Assembly (NCBI GenBank): GCA_025464915.1
Contig: JAODNF010000099.1
Coordinates: forward strand, 1 to 11,332
DNA length: 11,332 nucleotides
Direction: 5' to 3'
Origin: Frankiales bacterium
GTDB taxonomy: Bacteria; Actinomycetota; Actinomycetes; Mycobacteriales; SCTD01
Shown: piece after piece, positions 6,661 through 11,332 of the stretch
Layout of the letters: each line of letters begins with the position of its first letter
Position numbering within the stretch: position 1 is the first letter of the stretch
Translations under genes and position numbers: made by a program
Notes under the pieces: generated by a model
What the model was told of the DNA's origin: nothing
The model's database searches: none
Seen by the model: only the letters and a program-made list of their open reading frames with translations

Positions 6661-7632
6661 CTAGCGGTTCACCACGCGCATGTCCGCGTAGCGGTCCCCC
6701 ACGACGGCGTGGGCGAGCTCTTCCAGCCGGAGGAGCTCGTCGGCCGTCAGGGACAGGTCGGTGGCGGCCGCGTTCTGCTCGAGGAAGGCCCGGCGCTTCG
6801 TCCCCGGGATTGGCACGACGTCGTCTCCCTTGGCCATCACCCACGCGAGCGCGACCTGCCCGGGTGTGACGCCCTTCCCGGTCGCTAGCTCCTCGACCCG
6901 CTCGACGAGCGCCAGGTTCGCGTCGAGGGCGGCCTGCGCGAAGCGGGGAGAGGTACGACGGAAGTCGTCCTCACCGAGGTCCGCGAGGCTCGCGATCGCC
7001 CCGGTCAGGAACCCGCGGCCGAGTGGCGAGTAGGCAACGAGCCCGACTCCCAGCTCCCGCATGGTGGGCAGGACGTCCCGCTCGATGTCGCGGCTGAACA
7101 GGCTGTACTCGCTCTGCACGGCTGCGATCGGGTGCACGGCGACGGCCCTTCGGAGGGACTCGGCGGAGCACTCCGAGAGCCCGAGGTGCCGGACCTTGCC
7201 GGCCGTGACGAGCTCGGCCATCGCGCCGACGGTCTCCTCGATCGGCACGGCCTGGTCGACGCGGTGCTGGTAGTAGAGGTCGATGCTGTCGACGCCGAGG
7301 CGCTGGAGCGACGCGTCGCAGCAGCTGCGGACGTAGTCCGCGTCCCCGCGGATGCCCAGGCGCTCACCGGTCGCTGTGCGCACGATCCCGAACTTCGTGG
7401 CGAGCGTGACCTCGTCCCGGCGGCCCTTGATCGCCTGGCCGACGAGCACCTCGTTCGTCAAGGGACCGTAGATGTCCGCGGTGTCGAGGAAGGTCACGCC
7501 GAGGTCGAGGGCGCGGTGGATGGTCGCGACCGACTCCCCTTCGTCGGCGTCGCCGTAGAACTCGCTCATCCCCATGCAGCCGAGGCCCTGGGCCGAGACG
7601 ACGAGACCGTCACCGAGTGCGCGTGTGTCCAT
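6661..7632 (-). CDS. Aldo/keto reductase (AKR13-like)
   Basis: The 323-residue TIM-barrel oxidoreductase reduces aldehydes or ketones with NADPH. The catalytic tetrad is complete: Asp50 and Tyr55 in FLDTADIYG, Lys80 in LATKFG, and His123 in YYQHRVD. GLGCMGMSEFYG (16-27) at the N-terminus and the cofactor-binding IPGTKR (275-280) are typical of the AKR11-13-type clade (YakC-like), close to plant auxin-induced reductases. The substrate cannot be told from sequence. The ATG at 7632 was chosen because family homology starts with it and TACGTT lies 6 nt upstream; the open frame continues to 8115 only as antisense of the DinB gene. It is divergent from the DinB gene with just 27 bp between start codons. 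Confidence 0.95.
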   Translation of the reverse strand: MDTRALGDGLVVSAQGLGCMGMSEFYGDADEGESVATIHRALDLGVTFLDTADIYGPLTNEVLVGQAIKGRRDEVTLATKFGIVRTATGERLGIRGDADYVRSCCDASLQRLGVDSIDLYYQHRVDQAVPIEETVGAMAELVTAGKVRHLGLSECSAESLRRAVAVHPIAAVQSEYSLFSRDIERDVLPTMRELGVGLVAYSPLGRGFLTGAIASLADLGEDDFRRTSPRFAQAALDANLALVERVEELATGKGVTPGQVALAWVMAKGDDVVPIPGTKRRAFLEQNAAATDLSLTADELLRLEELAHAVVGDRYADMRVVNR

Positions 7633-7638
7633 GTCCGC

Positions 7639-7644
7639 AACGTA
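7639..7644 (-). promoter_or_regulatory. -10 element TACGTT of the aldo/keto reductase
   Basis: TACGTT on the minus strand is followed by 6 nt (GCGGAC) and the ATG at 7632, fitting a leaderless transcript. The surrounding GTACGTTGCGG recurs unchanged before the sulfatase GTG (10426-10436). The element overlaps the palindrome ACGTACGT (7640-7647). Confidence 0.5.
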
Positions 7645-7647
7645 CGT

Positions 7648-7653
7648 CAGGAT
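7648..7653 (+). promoter_or_regulatory. -10-like CAGGAT before the DinB gene
   Basis: CAGGAT keeps the A and final T of TAnnnT and lies 6 nt before the ATG at 7660. The AGGA inside it could alternatively be a weak Shine-Dalgarno. It is only 3 bp from the oppositely oriented -10 of the aldo/keto reductase. Confidence 0.3.
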
Positions 7654-7659
7654 GGCCGC

Positions 7660-8160
7660 ATGACTGATCGGGTGGAGCCGCCGTACGTCGCTGGGGAGCG
7701 GGACATGCTGGTGTCCTGGCTCGTCTACCACCGCGACACCCTCCGCCTGAAGTGCGAGGGCCTCAGCGACGATCAGCTCAGGCAGCGGTCCGTGCCTCCG
7801 TCGACCATGTCGCTGCTGGGCCTGGTCCGGCACTGCGCGGACGTCGAGCGCAACTGGTGGCGCCGGACGATGGAGGAGGAGTCCGTCGCTGGGCTGTTCT
7901 ACGACGACGCGCATCCGGACGGCGAGTTCGACGACGTCGACAGCGCCTCGGTCGACGAGGCCTTCACGGCATGGGAGGCGGAGTGCTCGCACGGTGACGA
8001 GGTCATCGCCGGCCATGCGTCGCTGGACGACGTCGGGCACCGCCAGGGGGAGGAGGTCTCGCTGAGGTGGGTTCTCGTCCACCTGGTCGAGGAGTACGCC
8101 CGGCACAACGGGCACGCCGACCTGCTCCGCGAGCGGATCGACGGCGCCACCGGCGAGTAG
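7660..8160 (+). CDS. DinB/DUF664 family putative metal-dependent protein
   Basis: The 166-residue protein is a DinB-like four-helix bundle of the DUF664 group. LLGLVRHCADVERNWW (52-67) supplies His58 in helix 2, and HLVEEYARHNGHADLLRE (141-158) supplies His141, His149 and His152, typical family metal ligands. The ending ARHNGHADLLRERIDG is the hallmark of actinobacterial DUF664 proteins, related to thiol (mycothiol or bacillithiol) transferases. Actual activity here is unknown, and it is not the DinB DNA polymerase. The ATG at 7660 starts the conserved region; the longer frame from 7132 is antisense of the aldo/keto reductase. It starts 27 bp from the divergent reductase gene and ends 13 bp from the convergent sulfatase gene, in a shared hairpin. 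Confidence 0.9.
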   Translation: MTDRVEPPYVAGERDMLVSWLVYHRDTLRLKCEGLSDDQLRQRSVPPSTMSLLGLVRHCADVERNWWRRTMEEESVAGLFYDDAHPDGEFDDVDSASVDEAFTAWEAECSHGDEVIAGHASLDDVGHRQGEEVSLRWVLVHLVEEYARHNGHADLLRERIDGATGE

Positions 8161-8180
8161 CCAGCCTGAGGGCTCACTCG
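8154..8180. terminator. Bidirectional hairpin spanning two stop codons
   Basis: CGAGTAGCC (8154-8162) pairs with GGCTCACTCG (8171-8180) through nine base pairs with one bulged C at 8175 and an 8-nt loop. The stem covers the DinB stop (8158-8160) and the sulfatase stop (8174-8176), so one hairpin can serve both convergent transcripts. There is no T-run, which is common for high-GC actinobacterial terminators. Confidence 0.5.
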
Positions 8181-10423
8181 TACTTGGCGCCGAGCTGCCG
8201 CAGCAGGTCCACCATCAGAGCGGGGGAGTCGGGCGCGTGGTCGCCGGGCGTGTACGTCACGGACTCCAGCCGGCCCTGGTACGGCGACGAGCCGCGGCCC
8301 CAGACCACCGGTGACCCGCGGTCGGCGCCGACGTCGATGCCCTGGAACGGGGCCATCGGGAAGAGCAGCGGCAGCCCGTCGACCGCCGCGACCTGCTCGC
8401 CGTCGGCCCAGAGCGTCGCCGACCAGGTCCCACCGCCGGGAGCCACGAACCGCGCCTCCACCACAGCGGGGGACCCGATCGTGCCTGAGCACGACCGGAG
8501 CCGGCCGCGCCCGTCGTTGTGGGTCAGCACCAGCTGGTCGCCGTCGATCGTCAGGCAGTAGCCGCCGCCCTGGTCCCCGTGCGCGGCGAGGACACCCTGG
8601 CCGAGGGAGGCGAGCCGCACGGTCACCGTGAACGAGCGGTTGGCCACCAGCTGCTGGCAGCGCCACCGCTCGAGGGTCGGCGTCCCGGGCAGGATCGTCA
8701 CCGTCTCGGAGAACACGTCGGACCGCTCGGGCCGGATCATGAACTTCAGGCCGGTGCCCTCGTCGAGCGGGTAGACCTGGTTGTCCCGGGCGGCCTGCTC
8801 CCAGGCGTCGGCCAGCTCGCGCACCTTCTCCGGGTGCTGGGCCGCGACGTTCGTCGTCTCAGTGGGGTCGTTCGCGAGGTCGTAGAGCTCCCACTCCGCG
8901 TCGCTGAAGGCCGTGAAGGGCAGGTGCAGGGTGACCAGCTCCCACCCGTCCCGGTAGAAGCCGCGATGGCCGACCATCTCGTAGTGCTGCTCGCGGTGCG
9001 CCGACGGCCCGTCCGCGATGGAGGCCGCGAACGACGCACCCGCCATGGCCTTGAGCGGCTTGCCCTGCCGCTTCGTCGGGGCCGGGACGTCGAGCAGCTC
9101 GAGCAGCGTCGGCAGGACGTCGGTGACGTGCGCGAACTGGCGGCGGAAGCCGTCGGCCGGCACGCCGGGGCCGGCGAGCAGCATCGGGACGCTGTGGCCG
9201 CCCTGATGCGTGTTGATCTTGTAGAGACGGAAGGGCGTGCCGGAGGCCATCGCCCAGCCGCGCGGGTAGTGCGGCGTCGTCTGCGGCCCTCCGATGAGGT
9301 CGATCCGCGCGAGGTCGGCGTCGAGGTCGGTCGCACCCAGCAGGTGCTGGTAGTAGGCCGTCGTGCCCTCCACCTCACCCTCGCGGGAGGCGCCGTTGTC
9401 GCTGGTGAACAGCACGAGCGTGTTCTCCAGCTCGCCCATCGCGGCCAGCGCAGCCATCAGCCGGCCGAACTGCTGGTCGATGCTGTCCACCATCCCGGCG
9501 TAGACGGCCATGTACTTCGCGAACAGCTCCTGCTGCTCGGCCGGCAGGCCGTCCCACGGCAGCACGTCGTTGCCCGGCTCGCTGTTGCGCGGCGGCAGCA
9601 CCGTCTCCTCCGGCATCACGCCGAGGGCCTTCTGCCGAGCGAACCGCTCGTCCCTCAGGGCGTCCCAGCCGCTCGCGTAGCGCCCGTCGTACTTCGCGAT
9701 GTCCGCCGCCTTCGCATGCAGCGGCGCGTGCACCGCGCCGTGCGCGAAGTAGAGGAAGAACGGCTTGGACGGATCGCTCGCCTTGACCGACTGCACCATC
9801 TGGATCGCCCGGTCCGTCAGGGCGTCGGTCAGGTAGAAGTCGTCCGGGTACTCGTCGACGACGACGGGCGAGTTGTCCTCGAGCAGCCGGTGCGGCTGGT
9901 GCAGGTTCGTGAACCCGTCGAGGAAGCCGTAGAAGCGCTCGAAGCCGCGCTGGCAGGGCCACGAGTGCCGCGGGCCGGCGTCGCTGCAGTCGCTGTCCTT
10001 CGCGAGGTGCCACTTGCCGACCATCAGCGTCGCGTAGCCGCTGTCCCTGAGGACCTCGGCGGCGGTGGCGACGTTGTCCGACAGCTCCATCGCGTAGCCC
10101 GGGAAGCCGGGGTCGGAGTGCGCGACGTGCCCCACGCCGACGGCGTGCGGGTTGATGCCGGTCAGCAGCGCGGCGCGGGTCGGGGAGCACATCGGCGTCA
10201 CGTGGAACTTCGTGTACTGCAGCCCCCGGGCCGCCAGCGCGTCGAGGTGCGGGGTGTCGATCTCCGACCCGTAGCAGCCGAGGTCGGCGAAGGCGAGGTC
10301 GTCGCACAGCACGACCACGACGTTGGGCTTCCCCTTCGCCGAGGGGCGCGGTGGCCACCACGACTCCGACCCGGCGACGGTGCGTCCGACCTTGCCCTGG
10401 AACCCCTCGTACGGCTGAGTCAC
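8174..10423 (-). CDS. Type I arylsulfatase (formylglycine-dependent)
   Basis: The 749-residue protein is a type I sulfatase hydrolysing sulfate esters with a formylglycine made from Cys79 in CSPTR (79-83), followed by AALLTG. Other active-site residues are Asp41/Asp42 (VLCDDLAFAD), Lys137 and His139 (VGKWHL), His232 (GAVHAPLH), Asp342/Asn343 (TSDNGAS) and Lys402 with His406/His410 (YKINTHQGGH). Residues about 590-725 form an added beta-rich, LamG-like C-terminal domain. No signal peptide is seen, so like Pseudomonas AtsA it is probably cytosolic. A formylglycine-generating enzyme must modify it; none is encoded here. The GTG at 10423 follows TACGTT by 6 nt. A KstR-like palindrome sits directly behind that -10, pointing to steroid sulfates as possible substrates (inference). 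No other sulfur or steroid gene lies in the window. Confidence 0.95.
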   Translation of the reverse strand: MTQPYEGFQGKVGRTVAGSESWWPPRPSAKGKPNVVVVLCDDLAFADLGCYGSEIDTPHLDALAARGLQYTKFHVTPMCSPTRAALLTGINPHAVGVGHVAHSDPGFPGYAMELSDNVATAAEVLRDSGYATLMVGKWHLAKDSDCSDAGPRHSWPCQRGFERFYGFLDGFTNLHQPHRLLEDNSPVVVDEYPDDFYLTDALTDRAIQMVQSVKASDPSKPFFLYFAHGAVHAPLHAKAADIAKYDGRYASGWDALRDERFARQKALGVMPEETVLPPRNSEPGNDVLPWDGLPAEQQELFAKYMAVYAGMVDSIDQQFGRLMAALAAMGELENTLVLFTSDNGASREGEVEGTTAYYQHLLGATDLDADLARIDLIGGPQTTPHYPRGWAMASGTPFRLYKINTHQGGHSVPMLLAGPGVPADGFRRQFAHVTDVLPTLLELLDVPAPTKRQGKPLKAMAGASFAASIADGPSAHREQHYEMVGHRGFYRDGWELVTLHLPFTAFSDAEWELYDLANDPTETTNVAAQHPEKVRELADAWEQAARDNQVYPLDEGTGLKFMIRPERSDVFSETVTILPGTPTLERWRCQQLVANRSFTVTVRLASLGQGVLAAHGDQGGGYCLTIDGDQLVLTHNDGRGRLRSCSGTIGSPAVVEARFVAPGGGTWSATLWADGEQVAAVDGLPLLFPMAPFQGIDVGADRGSPVVWGRGSSPYQGRLESVTYTPGDHAPDSPALMVDLLRQLGAKYE

Positions 10424-10429
10424 CGCCGC

Positions 10430-10435
10430 AACGTA
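10430..10435 (-). promoter_or_regulatory. -10 element TACGTT of the sulfatase gene
   Basis: TACGTT on the minus strand is followed by GCGGCG and the GTG at 10423, giving a leaderless layout identical to that of the aldo/keto reductase. The -35 position, 17 bp further, reads GGTGCA and is poor, which is compatible with a regulated promoter. Confidence 0.5.
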
Positions 10436-10437
10436 CC

Positions 10438-10451
10438 TAGAACACGTTCCA
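10438..10451. promoter_or_regulatory. KstR-like operator palindrome
   Basis: TAGAACACGTTCCA matches every fixed position of the published KstR consensus TnnAACnnGTTnnA. The dyad extends to CTAGAACACGTTCCAG (10437-10452) with one mismatched pair and an unpaired centre. It begins 2 bp behind the sulfatase -10 and fills the -35/-10 spacer, where a bound TetR-type repressor would block transcription. KstR represses sterol-catabolism genes in actinobacteria. The divergent M16 gene starts 52 bp away and is less likely to be the target. Confidence 0.5.
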
Positions 10452-10490
10452 GTGCACCAGATCCCGTGCGTGCCCGTGGCGCAGAGGCAC

Positions 10491-10496
10491 TAGCGT
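10491..10496 (+). promoter_or_regulatory. -10 element TAGCGT of the M16 peptidase gene
   Basis: TAGCGT is followed by exactly 7 nt and the GTG at 10504. This repeats the hexamer and spacing seen before the M20 peptidase at 3068-3073, again with no usable Shine-Dalgarno. Confidence 0.5.
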
Positions 10497-10503
10497 CAGC
10501 AGG

Positions 10504-11332
10504 GTGCCGACTGCCACCATCCGCAACCTGTCGTACGCCATCGAGCGGGGGAAGCTGAAGAACGGCCTGCGGGTCGTCGTCCTCCCCGACCGCACCAGCC
10601 CGGTCGTGGCCGTGGCCGTCTACTACGACGTGGGCATGCGGTCCGAGCCCGAGGGCCGCACCGGGTTCGCGCACCTCTTCGAGCACCTGATGTTCCAGGG
10701 ATCGGCGAACCTGAAGAAGACCGACCACTTCACCTACGTGCAGGGCGCCGGTGGCGTCCTCAACGGCTCGACGCACGTCGACTACACCAACTACTACGAG
10801 GTTCTCCCCAGCACGGCGACGGAGCTCGCGCTGTTCCTGGAGGCCGACCGGATGCGGTCGGTGGCGCTGACGCAGGAGAACCTGCTCAACCAGGTCGCGG
10901 TCGTGCAGAACGAGATCCGCGTCAACGTGCACAACCGGCCGTACGGCGGCTTCCCCTGGCTGCAGATCCCCCCGGTGCTGTTCGAGACCTTCGCCAACAC
11001 GCACGACGGCTACGGGTCGTTCGTCGACCTCGAGGCGGCCACGCTGACCGATGCGCAGTCGTTCTTCGTCCGCTACTACGCGCCGGCGAACGCCGTCCTC
11101 GCCGTCGCCGGTGACGTCGACCCGGCGCAGGTCATGACGTGGGTCGAGGAGCAGTTCGGCGACATCCCGACGCGCAAGGTCGCGCCGCCGCCCCCCTTCG
11201 CCGAGCCGCCGCTCACGGCCGAGCGCCGCAGCGTCGTGCACGACGCGCTGGCTCCCGCCCCTGCGGTCGCGATGGCCTGGCGCACGCCCGATCCCAAGGA
11301 CCTGAGGACCTACCTGCCGTACGTCGTGCTGG
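10504..11332 (+). CDS. M16-family zinc peptidase (3' partial)
   Basis: The frame runs from GTG 10504 to the window edge (276 complete codons) without a stop. The product is an M16 (pitrilysin/insulinase/processing-peptidase) zinc protease. The inverted zinc motif HxxEH is His57-Leu-Phe-Glu60-His61, inside GFAHLFEHLMFQGS, and the third ligand is Glu137 in VVQNEIR, 76 positions after His61, as in the family. KLKNGLRVVVLPD (17-29) is the usual N-terminal strand, and YYAPANAVLAVAGDVD near residues 193-208 matches the conserved YxPxNxxLxxxGD stretch. No signal peptide is visible. M16 proteins have about 420 residues as single units or about 900 as doubled ones, so half or more is missing and a neighbouring partner subunit cannot be excluded. 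The GTG is set by the TAGCGT 7 nt upstream. Confidence 0.93.
   Translation, partial: MPTATIRNLSYAIERGKLKNGLRVVVLPDRTSPVVAVAVYYDVGMRSEPEGRTGFAHLFEHLMFQGSANLKKTDHFTYVQGAGGVLNGSTHVDYTNYYEVLPSTATELALFLEADRMRSVALTQENLLNQVAVVQNEIRVNVHNRPYGGFPWLQIPPVLFETFANTHDGYGSFVDLEAATLTDAQSFFVRYYAPANAVLAVAGDVDPAQVMTWVEEQFGDIPTRKVAPPPPFAEPPLTAERRSVVHDALAPAPAVAMAWRTPDPKDLRTYLPYVVL

Noticed and set aside
7660..8160. DNA polymerase IV (DinB)
   Set aside because: The name is shared only by history. The 166-residue His-containing helical bundle is the DinB/DUF664 family and has no polymerase motifs.
10440..10449. LexA/SOS box at GAACACGTTC
   Set aside because: The actinobacterial SOS box needs GAAC and GTTC separated by four bases; here only two separate them, which instead fits KstR.
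8519..10558. 679-codon open frame on the plus strand opposite the sulfatase
   Set aside because: It is antisense to a gene with complete sulfatase motifs, and its protein is Arg/Val/Gly-rich without any recognisable domain. Long antisense frames are expected in high-GC DNA.

Overview
This is a GC-rich chromosomal window from what looks like an actinobacterium (Actinomycetota). That assignment rests on the codon use, a C-terminal LAXTG-type sorting signal, frequent GTG starts, and start codons that sit 6-7 nt downstream of TAnnnT-like -10 elements without a Shine-Dalgarno. A Nocardioidaceae-like relative would fit, but the sequence does not fix the genus. I see no rRNA, tRNA, CRISPR array, insertion sequence or phage gene, and no gene-free stretch longer than about 130 bp.

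Layout, left to right. (1) The 3' part of a surface-anchored BNR/Asp-box beta-propeller protein (+, 5' end outside the window). (2) A minus-strand pair: an epoxide-hydrolase-like alpha/beta hydrolase, followed 23 bp later by a fusion of a GNAT acetyltransferase and a small S4 RNA-binding domain. (3) An M20 dipeptidase-like zinc peptidase (+). (4) A cytosolic YceI-like protein (-). (5) An AidB-like acyl-CoA dehydrogenase homologue (+). (6) An aldo/keto reductase (-). (7) A DinB/DUF664 protein (+). (8) A large type I arylsulfatase (-). (9) The 5' part of an M16 zinc peptidase (+, 3' end outside the window).

Almost every gene is its own transcription unit and the strands alternate strictly. Divergent starts are 80, 33 or 27 bp apart, or (YceI/AidB) overlap at one CATG. 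Convergent ends overlap by 20 or 10 bp, or are 13 or 127 bp apart. The enzymes do not form one obvious pathway; this reads as core or housekeeping-type accessory metabolism rather than a dedicated island.

Three points deserve follow-up. First, a 14-bp palindrome matching the published KstR consensus (TnnAACnnGTTnnA) lies directly behind the -10 of the arylsulfatase, suggesting a steroid-linked sulfatase. Second, the GNAT-S4 fusion carries a well-placed internal Shine-Dalgarno and GTG exactly at the domain junction, so it may also produce a free S4 protein. Third, a leaderless-type promoter layout recurs at most gene starts. I did not find convincing evidence for an entirely new multi-gene system.
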